Shown: positions 24,195 through 36,025, counted from the first letter of the stretch. The stretch: DNA of 64,000 bases from Lepisosteus oculatus (GCF_040954835.1 NC_090709.1:41920490-41984489), one strand, 5' to 3'. Made by a program: numbers and translations. Notes: generated by a model not told the origin, from the sequence alone.

Positions 24195-24655
24195 CCGGCA
24201 GGATAGCGGCCCCAACATCATGGCTGGGGAGGGGGTTGTTCCCCACCCCCGCCACTCTTTGTGTACAGAAGCGCCCCCCCTTCCTGACTGGAGGAGCTCA
24301 CCCAGCTGTGTCTGGAGAGAAGCCAGGGTATCGGCTTCAACCACACGGACTGGGCGGCTTGTTCCCCACCCCCACCCCCCTCTGTGTACAGTAGAGCCTC
24401 CTGTCCTGACTGGAGGAGCTCACCCAGCTGTGTCCGGAGAGAAGCCGGGGTATCGGCTTCAACCACAGGGCTGGGCAGCTTGTTCCCCACCCCCGCCCCC
24501 CTCTGTGTACAGTAGAGCCTCCTGTCCTGACTGGAGGAGCTCACCCAGCTGTGTCCGGAGAGAAGCCGGGGTATCGGCTTCAACCACAGGGGCTGGGCAG
24601 CTTGTTCCCCACCCCCGCCACCCTCTGTGTAAAGAAGAGCCTCCCGTCCTGCCTT
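24195..24655 (-). repeat. 122-bp tandem repeat family, array upstream of gene 1
   Basis: About 3.8 units containing CACCCAGCTGTGTCCGGAGA and CTTGTTCCCCACCCCC. It lies about 300 bp upstream of gene 1 exon 1; an equivalent minus-oriented array lies upstream of gene 2 (54360-54755). Confidence 0.8.
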
Positions 24656-24959
24656 AATTATTTTAAGCCCAGTAGTGTAACTTGTCGATTGCAACTGTAC
24701 CTGTGGCACAGAGAAAACCCACAAAAAATGAAAAAAAAAACGACTCCCAAGAACATTTCTAAGGAACACATCGGCTGCCCTTCACCTCTCGTCACAGAAA
24801 GGCTTAGCCCAAGGCGGGGCTTCGATTAACATCGTTTAAGGAGGAAAGACAGGGCGAAAAAGCTCAGAGACACCAAGAGTCGAGCTGCCTATGAAAGGTG
24901 CCACCCGCCTGAGTTCGGTTTGAGGATCAACCCAGCAGAAAAAAAAATCAAATTAAAAA

Positions 24960-24981
24960 ATGAAGCTGCTCTTTGTGATCT
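24960..24981 (+). CDS. Gene 1 exon 1, signal peptide start
   Basis: ATG followed by MKLLFVI and one base, then the donor GTGAGT. Phase 1. The hydrophobic run continues into exon 2 (C-AVLG). Gene 2 exon 1 has the same form (MRFLLI plus one base plus GTGAGT), which supports this very short exon. Confidence 0.7.
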
Positions 24982-27574
24982 GTGAGTATACAAGTGCAAT
25001 AGATCGTACAAACGTGAGCTTGAATTGTTTTTTTTGTGTGCCTAAATGTCTACCTGGCGGCCTGCTACGCAAGATGTCACGGTCCGGTGTCTTTCAAACA
25101 CGCAGCACACGGTAAACAAAGTTGATTTATGTATTTTATTATTTTATTTTTTTAGACGGACCTAAACTGACTTCTCTCGTCTTTTTACGGCTTCCCTAAT
25201 GTCCGAAAGCCGGCTCGTAACAATAATCAGAAAAGCGGTCCGAAACGTCTCGTCGGCGACTATTGAACAACTCAGAGCGATTAAAGTAGAATTGTATACA
25301 TTTGGTTTAGAACCTATTAGGTCTCTAATAGAGATATTGCTAAATTATTCACAGGAGTTCCGGCTACTTGAAATAACCGGGGTGCTCCAGCGTAACTTTA
25401 AGAGACGATGGTTGACGGTACATTTTTTGGCTTGGGAACACGTTTTGACCCCAGTGGTTGGAATTAAATACATCGTGGAAATATCGGCATGATAAATGAA
25501 CTGTTCACAGAGTGTCGGAAAAGCGCTGTTTTGTTTTTTAACGTAGTGGCATTAATCGCAAGATTTAAGTACATTTTGTATTATGTCCGAATTTAAAGCC
25601 ACCGTGATATTTTCCCGTACAACGTTCAGCCTGATCGAGCGATTAAGTGTTACTTTGAAAACCGTTGTAGAAAAGTTTTTTTTTTTCACGCACAGATTGG
25701 ACACCGCCAGACGCGAAAAAGGGACTTTTCGATTTTGCGCCAGTCTCCCCGGCCACCTTGTGTGCTTTGCCGACATCGAGACCGTTTTCGACGCCGGGTG
25801 GGTTTTCAGGACCGTCACATCGATCTCGACGGGTTTCAAAACCGGACACGTGCAGGGTCGCGCCGCCAAACTGTATCGCCGGGCTCGACTTTTGTTCGAT
25901 TCCCCCCGAGTAGTCGATTTTTTTTAAATCGATTTGTGTTCTATTAAAATGTCGTTTTTCAACCTTCTCCTGTCCCTAGTCGGAGAGATAGGGCAACTCT
26001 GCGAGCCCCACAGGTAAAACTATCGATATGTCCAAGGAAATATCCTAAAACGCATTTGGGCACATTTGGAATAGAGAATATCCACGACTCCAAGATACTG
26101 AGGTTTGAAACCTTTTGTAAAAAAAAATGGCACGAAGTGTTAGGTTATTTAATGTTAGACCTTGGGTGTCTTTTAAGTACAGCAATGTTTTGATGTTTGA
26201 GGTCTTCAGCCGCCGTCGCGTTTAAAGAAAGAAACGGCTCGGGTCTCTCATTCACTCACTCTGCGACTTTGAAAGCGAAGTTCGATTTTTAAATCGTAAA
26301 CGACTCGACCACTGTCCTCTACAAGTCGATCATTTAATCGACTGCCGCGCTGACGGCGATGGACCACTCGAATCCATCAGAAAACACCGATCTGTAACAC
26401 GACCACAATCATGATTTCAGGGCACAGACCTTTCCGATCCGAAACGACTACGCCCGTGACTAACAAAAAAAAACAGTCATTTGTAGTCAAGACAATAACG
26501 TGAAATCACACCATGATTTCTAAGCATTGCGTTCTCAAATTCGTTTTTAAGAGAAACACTGATCAAAAACGAACCAATGACGATGCTTAAGGACAGAGAA
26601 AATCAATTTCCAGATGTTTAAGGAATACAATCAGTTGTGAACTGATATGTAGGTCTTTCACATACAATTGCATTTTTTTGTTTTTGCTTATGCGGTTCGA
26701 CACTTGCTGTATAAACGGCTCCGGGCGCTCGGGGTGAAAAGAGCATCGGAAAACCTCTCAATGGAGACGGTGAGAACCAGCGAAAACGCGTCTCCTCCGC
26801 CCGGGATCGACATTCAGGTCATCATCGCCCCCGAAGCCGGAAAAGACGCTGCGTTAAAAAAAATGGAGAGAAACACCTTCATCGCCAAGAACCTCTTCGT
26901 CGAACCGGGACTGAGGAAAAAAAAACGGGACTCGCGGGACTTACCGGGGCTCTCTTCCCAATACGGCCGCCTTGTCGCGGCCAGTCGTTGTCCGGTGGTC
27001 CGTTTCCCCGTTCCCAGAACCCCCTGTCTGCTCCCCCCCGGGCCGCGCGCCTGGTCCGGGAGCAGGGGATAATTAAGAGGCGCCGCTAATTACAGCGCTT
27101 ATACGTCAGGAGTGGACACCCGGGCACGCGTGCCAGACTGCCCCCCGCGCGCCGGTGAGTAAATCGGCGAGGTTCGGTGCAGCTCTCGGTATCACACGCT
27201 ATCACACGGTACCGATCGGTATCAAACGGTATAGCACGGTTTCACACGGCATCAATCGGTATCAAACGGTATAACACGGTATTAATCGGTAACAAACGGT
27301 ATAACACGCTCTCGGTATCACATGCTATCACACGGTATTAATCGGTATCAAACGGTATAACACGCTCTCGGTATCACATGCTATCACACGGTATTAATCG
27401 GTATCAAACGCTCTCGGTATCACACACGATCTCGGTATCACATTGTACCCCGGTATCACACGGTACTAATCGGTATTATAATAATAATAATAATAATAAT
27501 AATTAATACTACTGGTATAGCACGGTATCACACGGTATCAATAGGTATCACACGCTATCAACTAAACTAATCGG

Positions 27575-27630
<56 letters not shown>

Positions 27631-27693
27631 CAGTATAGCACGGTATCACACGGTATCAATCGGTATCACACGCTATCACACGAAACTAATCGG

Positions 27694-27737
<44 letters not shown>

Positions 27738-30556
27738 CAGTATAGCACGGTATCACACGGTATCAATCGGTATCACAGGCTTTCACACAGTATTATTCGC
27801 TCTCGGTATCACATGCTATCACATGGTATTAATCGGTATCAAACGCTATCACACGGTATCACTCGGTATCACACGGTATTAGTCGGTATCACTCGGTATC
27901 ACACGAGTGTAATCGGTATCAAACGCTCTCGGTATCACACACGCTCTCGGTATCACACGGTATCACCCGCTACCAGACGGTATTGATCGGTATCACTCGG
28001 TATCACACGCTCAAAGTCTATCAATTAAATATGTCACATTCTGGGGACGTCCGGCGTGTTTAAGGTGCGAGGTACAATATTTTAACGAGCCGCTTCTCCG
28101 TTTCCAGACAGTTTGAAATCTAATTCGCTTCCTATAATGCTGGTGTTTTGTTGTTGTTGTTTTTTGATTGTCGTAAATGCCCTGTGCGTTGTGCGTCGTG
28201 TAAGGTTTGAATTCCCATAGAATCGGGCAGTCCGTGGGTCCGAATGAACGGAGAAGCGTCAGGAAACGGGGGAGAGAGCATGCAGACTCCTCACAGAGTG
28301 TCCTCCCCCCCGGTCCGGAATTCAAACTTGGGACCCCCCAGACCTGTAATGATCATTCAACACGAATGATCAAAACACCCCTGCCGCGTGTCGCGTCATA
28401 TTGACTCATCAGCAAATAAAATTGGCACATGAAAGCTACGCTCATTACTGAAGCTTATTAAGACACGTCTGTTCGTAGACTATGATCTTAGAGCACCACT
28501 TGCGACTTGCTTCTTTTTTGGAAAAGCAAAAAACAGCACTTATCGACGTCCCCTTGAGCCAAAACGGTTTGATCCCTCCGAGCGCGTTTTTAAAGCGTTT
28601 TTCAATTGACGATGGCGCCGGAGAGCATCAAATGGGCGTTTTATTATTCTTTTGGACTTCACCTTGGAAGTCGGCTCCCGAGCCTCGTGTCGTCCAGCAA
28701 GGTGTTTTCCCGGCCGGCACGACCTGTAAACGACATTTTGCGTTTAAAAAAAAAAGGTCCCGTGGCCACTCGCTCGGGGCGGTTGTAGGGAGCCGTTTGG
28801 ACCGACTGGATTTGAAAAGCTCGGGGTTGTGAAGGGCTTTGTGTCCGCAGGCGCCGTCCTGGGACCGGGGCCCCTGTCCGGGCGCGCCGAGGTGAGAGCG
28901 GTCAGTCCGGGCGACACGGTCATCCTGGGCTGTGACGTCACTCGCATGGAGACCATGTGGTTCGCGCAGCGCGCCTGGTGCACCCCGGTCCTGGTGCTGA
29001 AGTTGGTGCTCTCTAGCTCCAATCAGGAGAAACATAATAAGGTGTACAGGAGAGAGGGTCTGGAGTCTCGCTTCACCGCCATTCCGAACAACAGCAGCCT
29101 GCGGATCGAGAACGTCACCGAGGAGGACCTGGCGCTGTATTACTGTGTCGACAGAGTCGAGGGCCAGATCAACATCGGAAACGGAACCCGACTCGTCTTC
29201 CCAGGTGAGAGATCTAGGGGTTCTAGGGGCTCAGCGAGGCTGGGTCTGGCCAGTCAGTGTGTCTGTTAGTCACTCAGTGTGCCAGTCTGTCAGTTAATCG
29301 CTCGTTGTGCCAGGGTGCCAGTTAATCAGTGTGCCAGTCAGTGTGCCAGTTAATCAATCAGTGTGTCAGTGTGCCAGTTAATCAATCAGTGTGTCAGTGC
29401 GCCAATCAGTATATCAGGGTGCCAGCTAATCAATCGATCTGTCAATCAGTATGTCGATATGTCAGTTAATCAATCAGTGTGCCAGTCTGTTGGTCAGTGT
29501 GTCAGTTAATCAATCAGTGTGTCAGTGTGCCAGTTAATCAGTCTGCCAGTTAGTCAATCAGTGTGTCAGTGTGCCAGTTAATCAATCAGCGTGTCAGTTA
29601 ATCAATCAGTATGCCAGCTAATCAATCAGTGTGTCAGTGTGCCAGTCAGTGTGTCTGTTAGTCACTCAGTGTGTCAGTGTGCCAGTTAATCAACCAGTGT
29701 GTCAGTGTGCCAGTCAGTGTGCCAGTTAATCAATCAATCTGTCAATCGGTATGTCAATATGTCAGTTAGTCAATCAGTGTGCCAGTCTGTAGGTCAGTGT
29801 ACCAGTTAATCAATCAATGTGTCAGTGCGCCAATCAGTATATCAGTGTGTCAGTGCGCCAGTTAATCAATCAGTGTGTCAGTGCGCCAGTTAATTAACTG
29901 TGTGTCAGTGTGCCAGTCTGTCAGTTAATCAATCAGTGTGCCAGTTAATCAGTCTGCCAGCTAACCAATCGGTGCGCCAGTCTGTGCATCACAGCAGCAG
30001 ATCTCTGAGGACCCGAAGGGGCTACATTGTCCTCACATGCTGTTAGAGGTGAGCAGGTCTCGTCCTCCGGGGCTGGACTGTCCTCTTGTTTTCATGCCCC
30101 CCAGTGGCCCCGGGGGGCTCTGAGGTGGGGGGGGGGTCTGTCCGGACAGCAGCCTGACGAGTCGAGACGGAGTAACCACAGAGCTCAGAGATCCCAGACA
30201 TCTCCCGCATCGGGGCAGCAGATTAACGCCATCATGCTGGCTCTTCTTCCAAGGCTCAGCACCTGAAGGAGGATCCTCCAACCGGACAGGAGTGACCCCC
30301 ATCGCGTGTGACCGCTCCGGACTCGTCCCGCTGTCCTGGGGGCTCCTGGCCGGCGCCGTCCCCCTCTCCGCCCTGATCTCCTCCGGCTGCACCTTCTACT
30401 GCCTCTCCCACCGAGCAGGTGAGGTCGGCGGCTCATGGGGTGCGGTCTGTGTGGAGTCTGCACGTTCTGCCTGGGTTCAAGGGGGTTTCCCCTTCGGGTA
30501 CTCCAGTTTCCTCCCACTGTGCAAAGACAGGCTGGTGGGGTAGGAAGATCGGCCCT

Positions 30557-30627
<71 letters not shown>

Positions 30628-33600
30628 TGTGATGGACTGGTGTCCTATCCAGGGTGTGTGAGAGTGTGTGTGTGTCCTGTGATGGACTCGTGTCCTGTCC
30701 AGGGTGTGTGTGTGTGTTTTGTGATGGACTGGTCTCCTGTCCAGGGTGTGTGAGTGTGTGTGTGTCCTGTGATGGACTGGTGTCCTGTCCAGGGTGTGTG
30801 AGTGAGTGTGTGTGTGTCCTGTGATGGACTGGTGTCCTATCCAGGGTGTGTGAGTGTGTGTGTGTGTCCTGTGATGGACTGCTTTGTGCCTGTTGCTTGA
30901 TGGGATAAACTCCAGCGTGATTCTGTGTCGACATTCAGTGTGTCTAAATGCTCTGGTGAGCCCAGAGACGAGCCAAACGTGATCCTGTGTGCACATTCAG
31001 TGTGTCTAAAAGCTCTGGTGAGCCCAGAGACGAGCCAAACGTGATCCTGTGTGCACATTCAGTTTGTCTAAAAGCTCTGGTGAGCCCAGAGACGAGCCCA
31101 GCGTGATTCTGTGTGCACATCCGGTGTGTCTAAAAGCTCTGGTGAGCCCAGACACGAGCCCAGCATGATTCTGTGTGCACATTCAGTGTGTCTAAAAGCT
31201 CTGGTGAGCCCAGACATGAGCCCAGCGTGATTCTGTGTGCACATCCAGTGTGTCTATAAGCTCTGTTGAGTCCAGAGAGGAGCGAGCGTGATTCTGTGTG
31301 CACATCCGGTGTGTCTAAAAGCTCTGGTGAGCCCAGACACGAGCCCAGCGTGATTCTGTGTGCACATCCAGTGTGTCTATAAGCTCTGTTGAGCCCAGAG
31401 ACGAGCGAGTGTGATTCTGTGTGCACATCCGGTGTGTCTAAAAGCTCTGGTGAGCCCAGACACGAGCCCAGCGTGATTCTGTGTGCACATCCGGTGCGTC
31501 TAAAAGCTCTGGTGAGCCCAGAGACGAGCCCAGTGTGATCCTGTGTGCACATTCGGTGTGTCTAAAAGCTCTGGTGAGCCCAGACATGAGCCCAGCGTGA
31601 TTCTGTGTGCACATCCAGTGTGTCTATAAGCTCTGTTGAGCCCAGAGACGAGCGAGCGTGATTCTGTGTGCACATCCGGTGTGTCTAAAAGCTCTGGTGA
31701 GCCCAGACACGAGCCCAGCGTGATTCTGTGTGCACATCCAGTGTGTCTATAAGCTCTTTTGAGCCCAGAGACGAGTGAGCGTGATTCTGTGTGCACATCC
31801 AGTGTGTCCAAAAGCTCTGGTGAGCCCAGAGACGAGCCAGATGCGATTCTGTGTGCACGTGCCGGTTGTGAGCTCGGGTCCAAAAGATATATCCCATAGC
31901 AGCCTCAGCTCTGAGATCTCACAGTTCTGAGGCGCAGAGAGAGAGAGGAGACAGGTGTGAATCTGCACGTATTGTCACTACGACAGCTCGGGTGTTGTAG
32001 ATGGCAGCCCCCCCAGCTGTGCGCGCTAACAGCTCTGACGCGCACAGAAGCAAGTGTGAGGTTCTCAGTGGCTACAGGTTGTTTATTTGGCAGCCCACAG
32101 ATCACCGCTGTTCGCTTCTCAGGTGTTAGGGGGGTACAGTTCCTTCCTCCAGTTTTAGCAAACCGATCCTGTTGTAAACTTTTGCAAACAACGCAGAGCC
32201 GAAAAGGCGCTCAGAATACCGTAGGGCGATCCTGGGCTCTCCTAGGCGCAGGGCATCGTTAAGGTCGCTCGTTAAGAACGAGTGGTCAAGGGCTGGGAGC
32301 CGGAGCCTATCCCAGAGTGCAATGGGGCGCACCCTGGACATCGCAGGGACAGACGCACAGACACAAACATACACTCCTACACGCCAGTTTTCCCAGAAAT
32401 CCAATTCAGTCTTTGGGCTGCGGGAGGAAACCTATGCAAACCAGGGGAGAACATGCAGACTCCACACGGACAGCACCCCAGGTCTAGAATTGAACCCAGG
32501 GCTCCAGCGCTTACCCCTGCCTGGGCCAGTGTATGGGCCCCATTTCTGTATCGAAGCTGCTGAAAAAAAAATATAAACCAGACAGTAACCCTCTCGTCCG
32601 CTGGTGGCCCTGTTTGACTGTAGAGGTCAGAGAAAACCCCCCCCCCCGAACCTGCCCCTGCTCCTCTCATCTTCTCCTCCTTAGAACGCAACGGACGGTA
32701 ACATTTCAGTCCGCTGTGCCTCAGTTGTCACCCCAGCTTGGGGCCAGGCAGCTCGTTCCAGTCACCCCCCACTCTTTGCGTAAAGATGTTGCTGTGGGAG
32801 GAAAAAAAAAATCGCCCTCTCTTAACATCCAGTCTCGAGAGGAGCCTCAAAAAAAAAAAAACGTTTCACGTCGATGGCTTCCTGTTGTCTGTTGGGCTGT
32901 CGCTGGCTTCTGCCTAACAGAAAACAGAGAGGTGTCAAACCGTGGAGAGTTGCACCCAGAGACGCGACAGCAGATGCGCGGAGGTGCAGCCTGTGTCTTC
33001 GCACACGCAGGGGGCCGAGGTTGCAGGACCTCGGTTGTCTCACGAGGTGTCGATCGTGTTCTTTTGATGCTGTGAGGCAGAGAGCACGCATCGGACACAG
33101 GTGACATTCATATCGTCTCTCCATTCCCTTTGAATACGCCCACACCCTCAGCTGAACTCTGTCGTGTCTGGTGCTGTCTTGTTACCATTATTATCATCAT
33201 TCATTTCCCCCTCCTACCTCATATTCTGCCTGGTGCTCTGATCTACAAATGAGTCAGGTTGGTACCCCCTTCACAAAACAGTGCACTTCGCCAACCGAGT
33301 GGAGTCACCAACAGAAATACACACCAGGTCAGAAATACACCCCCCCTGCTGAAAGAATAACCCCCTGCCACTGAAGTTGAAACGACGTTGGATTTATATC
33401 TGAAAGCGCGAGGCGCGTCTGTACACAGAGGGGGGCAGGGGTGGGGAACAGGATGCCCTGCCACGTTGTTGAGGCCGATACCCTGGCTTCTCTCCAGACA
33501 CAGCTGGGTGAGCTCCTCCAGTCAGGACAGGAGGCTCTACTGTACACAGAGGGGGGCGGGGGTGGGGAACAGGATGCCCTGCCATGTTGTTGAGGCCGAT

Positions 33601-34636
33601 ACCCTGGGTTCTCTCAGGACACAGCTGGGTGAGCTCCTCCAGTCAGGACAGGAGGCTCTACTGTACACAGAGGGGGGTAGGGGTGGGGAACAAGCTGCCC
33701 AGCCCTGCAGTTGAAGCCGATACCTTGGCTTCTCTCCAGACACAGCTGGGTGAGCTCCTCCAGTCAGGACAGGAGGCTCTTCTGTACACAGAGGGGGGCG
33801 GGGGTGGGGAACAAAGCTGATACCCTGGCTTCTCTCCAGCCACAGCTGGGTGAGCTCCTCCAGTCAGGACAGGAGGCTCTACTGTACACAGAGGGGGGTG
33901 GGGGTGGGGAACAAGCCGTCCAGCCCTGTTGCTGGGCCTGGTTCCCTGATTTACTGCTCCCGATTTATTTCTAGACCGCAGAGACAGGAGCTCCGATGAA
34001 GGGAGCCGCCAGAGGAGGAGTGTCAGGAGAGCCAGTCAAGAGAGCCAGGTAATAGGTGATGCACTACTGTGCAGAATAGTGCAGTGTACAGAAATGGGAA
34101 ATCCCATTCAGGAAGCTGGAGACAAATTTGAGCGATTAATAATGCCTGTGATGAGGAAGTTGGGGGGGGCGGGGGGGAGGAGCGATTAATAATGCCTGTG
34201 ATAAGAAAGTGTGTGTGTGGTGGGGGGGATTAATAATGCCTGTGATGGGGAAGTGGGGGAAAAGCGATTAATAATGCCTGTGATAAGAAAGTGTGTGTTT
34301 GTGTGTGTGGGGGGAGGGTGATAAATAATGTCTGTGACGAGGAAGTGGGGGGGGTAGAGCGATTAATAATGCCTCTCATAAGCAAGTTGGGGGGGGGGGA
34401 TCGTTTATTAATGCCTCTGATGAGAAAGTGAGGGGAAGAGCGATTACTAATGCCTGTGACGAGAAATTGGGGGGGGGGAAGAGCGATTACTAATGTCTGA
34501 CCTGCCCCGTGTCTGTGAGCAGGAGGAAGAGGAAGGGCTGCACTACTCAACTATAGTCCCCACAGGCAGCTCCAGACGGAAGGGAGAGAGGTGCAGCGCG
34601 CCGGGGACGACCTACGCCGAGATCCAGACCTTCTGA
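24960..34636 (+). CDS. Gene 1: NITR-like inhibitory Ig receptor (5 exons, 240 aa)
   Basis: Spliced model: 24960-24981, 28851-29204, 30260-30418, 33975-34048, 34523-34636. Phases agree (1,1,1,0) and the joined frame is open to TGA. Product is a predicted type I membrane protein: signal peptide (about 1-18), V domain with Cys35, Trp44 and Cys106 (LALYYC), J-like end INIGNGTRLVF (114-124), short stalk, transmembrane segment about 147-174 without charged residues, basic linker, and tail with LHYSTI (Tyr211, ITIM consensus) and TTYAEI (Tyr234, TxYxxI, ITSM-like). V and J-like segments share one exon with no recombination signal seen, as in teleost NITRs. Known for such families: ITIMs recruit SHP phosphatases in NK-like cells. 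The inhibitory role here is inferred. N-glycosylation sequons at Asn88, 95, 118 and 133. It could instead be another fish V-J-ITIM family. Gene 2 is the paralogue. Confidence 0.8.
25199..27072 (+). other. Intron 1 segment with co-oriented small ORFs
   Basis: Repeat-poor stretch with ORFs 25199-25492 (97 aa, starts MSESRLVTIIRKAV), 25583-25927 (114 aa, MSEFKATVIFSR), 25949-26017 (22 aa, MSFFNLLLSLVGEIG) and 26761-27072 (103 aa, METVRTSENASPPPG). Three begin with MS and are closely spaced (90 and 21 bp gaps). I recognise no domain. May be unique intron sequence, or an old inserted compact element. Confidence 0.25.
27165..28015. repeat. CGGTATCACA satellite with AAT microsatellites
   Basis: About 10-bp units CGGTATCACA / CGGTATCAAT over 850 bp, interrupted by (AAT)n at about 27475, 27576 and 27695. 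Lies in gene 1 intron 1. Confidence 0.85.
28015..28850. other. Gene 1 intron 1, 3' part
   Basis: Mostly unique sequence. It has a tRNA-like or repeat fragment near 28290-28340 and no recognised exon before the V exon acceptor. Confidence 0.3.
28851..29204 (+). CDS. Gene 1 exon 2, V domain with J-like end
   Basis: Bounded by acceptor gtgtccgcag and donor GTGAGA; 354 nt, phase 1 to 1. Encodes SPGDTVILGC (B strand), a MWFAQR core (C strand), LRIENVTEEDLALYYC (E to F strands) and GNGTRLVF (G strand). It has an extra Cys51 without an obvious partner. The exon is CpG-rich compared with the flanking minisatellites. Confidence 0.85.
29215..29990 (+). repeat. Minisatellite in gene 1 intron 2
   Basis: Variable units of GTGTCAGTGTGCCAGTTAAT and CAATCA starting just after the V exon donor; same motif and same place in gene 2 (58240-59000). 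Confidence 0.85.
30260..30418 (+). CDS. Gene 1 exon 3, stalk and transmembrane segment
   Basis: 159 nt, phase 1 to 1, acceptor aaggctcag, donor GTGAGG. Stalk APEGGSSNRTG, then a hydrophobic segment from GLVPLSWGLL to CTFYCL, ending SHRA. No Lys, Arg, Asp or Glu lies inside the membrane span, so no DAP12-type adaptor pairing is predicted. Confidence 0.75.
30450..30890 (+). repeat. Interspersed repeat fragment, GT microsatellite and minisatellite
   Basis: 30450-30545 is a common fish repeat fragment; 30558-30625 is (GT)n; then five units with CCTGTGATGGACTGGTGTCC. Gene 1 intron 3. Confidence 0.75.
30900..31860 (+). repeat. 62-bp minisatellite, about 15 copies
   Basis: Unit includes TCTAAAAGCTCTGGTGAGCC and GTGATTCTGTGTGCACAT; period 62 measured at 31131 and 31193. 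Two subtypes alternate (TAAAAGCTCTGGT and TATAAGCTCTGTT), suggesting a higher-order 124-bp unit between 31190 and 31760. Confidence 0.85.
31870..33400. other. Gene 1 intron 3, mixed unique sequence and repeat fragments
   Basis: 32290-32530 is an interspersed repeat (GGGAGAACATGCAGACTCC) also seen at 63290-63425. The remainder shows no exon or RNA gene. Confidence 0.4.
33410..33945 (+). repeat. 122-bp tandem repeat family, gene 1 intron 3
   Basis: About 4.5 units with GGGTGAGCTCCTCCAGTCAG and GTGGGGAACAAGCTGCCC; one unit is shortened near 33812-33825. It ends 30 bp before exon 4. Confidence 0.85.
33975..34048 (+). CDS. Gene 1 exon 4, basic cytoplasmic linker
   Basis: 74 nt, phase 1 to 0, acceptor ttatttctag, donor GTAATA. 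Encodes an Arg/Ser-rich juxtamembrane linker (DRRDRSSDEG, then RRSVRRAS). It matches gene 2 exon 4 in position, phase and basic composition. Confidence 0.7.
34100..34500 (+). repeat. Minisatellite in gene 1 intron 4
   Basis: Degenerate GCGATTAATAATGCCTGTGA units with G-runs, 35-50 bp spacing, filling nearly the whole intron between exons 4 and 5. Confidence 0.75.
34523..34636 (+). CDS. Gene 1 exon 5, ITIM and ITSM-like tail
   Basis: Phase 0 start after gtctgtgagcag; 37 codons plus TGA. EEEEGLHYSTIV contains an ITIM (L-x-Y-x-x-I) and TTYAEIQTF contains T-x-Y-x-x-I. The order ITIM then TTYAxI is shared with gene 2. Confidence 0.8.
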   Translation, partial: EEEEGLHYSTIVPTGSSRRKGERCSAPGTTYAEIQTF

Positions 34637-34974
34637 CGGGGAGCAGAGTCCGATTCCCCGGGCGCCAACCCCCACCCCCCCCCCCCCCGAGTCCAGAGGG
34701 AAATCCGGACAGATCAAACCACGTCACGCCCAGAGGCGGGCCCTTCTCGACCCTCACAGATCGCGCCCCCCCGAGCAAGGGCGCAGACGCCTCTGGGTGT
34801 CCTTACCGCCACGCTAGGCGGGGCGTGACCGAGCCTTTGTCGATCCAGCGCCGCCAATCCCCTTCGCTTCCTCCCTCAGCCGCTGGGAAGACGTCTTCTT
34901 AAAGCCCCCCTTCCCTTGGGGGGCAGTGGACAGTGCATGATCGCTGTTTCTCGCTCGGAAGGGGGGGGGGAGGG

Positions 34975-35110
34975 CGGGTTAATGAACGAGAGGCAGTGGT
35001 TTGAGCTCCGGTTGAGGTTGAGGGTTCGAATCCCGGCTGAGATGCTGCCCCTGTTGTGCATTCTGCCCCAATTCCTGTAAAATACATCACTGTGCATATA
35101 AGTATATAAT
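34975..35110 (+). mobile_element. tRNA-derived SINE fragment
   Basis: GAGGGTTCGAATCCCGGCTG B-box, then a tRNA-unrelated region ending near GTATATAAGTATATAATAAC. Confidence 0.5.
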
Positions 35111-35119
35111 AACAACTCC

Positions 35120-35570
35120 TTAGATATATATATAGTGCTGTTTTAGACACTGTACCCAAAGCACTTTGCACACAGCAGCTGTCAGTGGGGAGGAGAGCAG
35201 AGGGATGGAGCCAGTTCAGAGAGGGGGGGTGATTAGGAGGCCATGATGGGTCAAGACCAGGGAGGGAATCAGGCCAGGACACTGGGGTAACACCCCTACT
35301 CTTCTCCAGAGACACCCCGGGATTGTTAACGAGCACAGAGAGTCAGGACCTCGGTTTGACGTCTCATCCGAAGGACGGCGCCTGTTTACAGTCCAGTGTC
35401 CCCCGTCACTATACTGGGGCATCAGGACCCACACAGACCGCAGGGTGAGAGCGCCCCCTGCTGGCCCCACTCACACCTCTCCCAGCAGCATCCTTAGTTT
35501 CTCCCAGGAGTCTCCCCTCCAGGTACTGGCCAGGCTCACACCTGCTGAGCTCCAGTGTTGGGGGAGAGGG
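35120..35570 (+). mobile_element. Interspersed repeat (family A)
   Basis: Shares GACGTCTCATCCGAAGGACG, CCGTCACTATACTGGGGCAT and TCCAGGTACTGGCCAGGCTC with 49540-49900 (-), 50700-50890 (+) and 63425-63660 (+). Non-coding in all copies. Confidence 0.7.
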
Positions 35571-35640
35571 CTGCCAGCTGGGAGCTGCAGGGCGATATAC
35601 GTCTGGCACTGGGAGTGACTTTGTGTCAAAGCTTAAGCCC

Positions 35641-35646
35641 AATAAA
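35641..35646 (+). terminator. Candidate poly(A) signal, gene 1
   Basis: AATAAA about 1 kb after the gene 1 stop, the first consensus hexamer I found downstream. An interspersed repeat lies between, so the true 3' end could differ. Confidence 0.35.
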
Positions 35647-36019
35647 AGGAAGTGGTCCTGTGCACAGCTCCTGTGTGTCCTCGTGAAGGGGGGGTTGTGG
35701 GGAGCCTGCCTGCAGTTCTCATGCATGAGGTTTTCCTGGGGGGGGTGGGACGGGGTTCCCCCTCTTGCCAGGCCAGTGTGAGGGCAGCAGGGTGGCGTGA
35801 TCTGCTGCCTTACGGCTCTGGGGGGGAGGGGGGATCAGCTGATGCCAGGGTGGAGTTTGCCCAGTGTCTGTGGTGAGAGGCTCCAGCTCACCGCTGCCCT
35901 CCAGTGGACACCGCCGGTTACTGCACGTGTTCACCTGGGGTGAACAAACACACCGTCAACAAATTCTCTCGCACAGAAACGAGGGGGAGCATATTTATCG
36001 GTGTGGCATAACTGCTTTT

Positions 36020-36025
36020 TTTATT
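36020..36025 (-). terminator. Candidate poly(A) signal, gene 3
   Basis: AATAAA on the minus strand about 430 nt after the stop. With the gene 1 signal at 35641, the two genes converge with under 400 bp between their candidate 3' ends. Confidence 0.35.

Noticed and set aside
28851-29204. Recombination signal sequence or rearranging TCR/Ig V gene
   Set aside because: The J-like motif is already joined in the same exon and followed by a splice donor; no heptamer-nonamer was seen.
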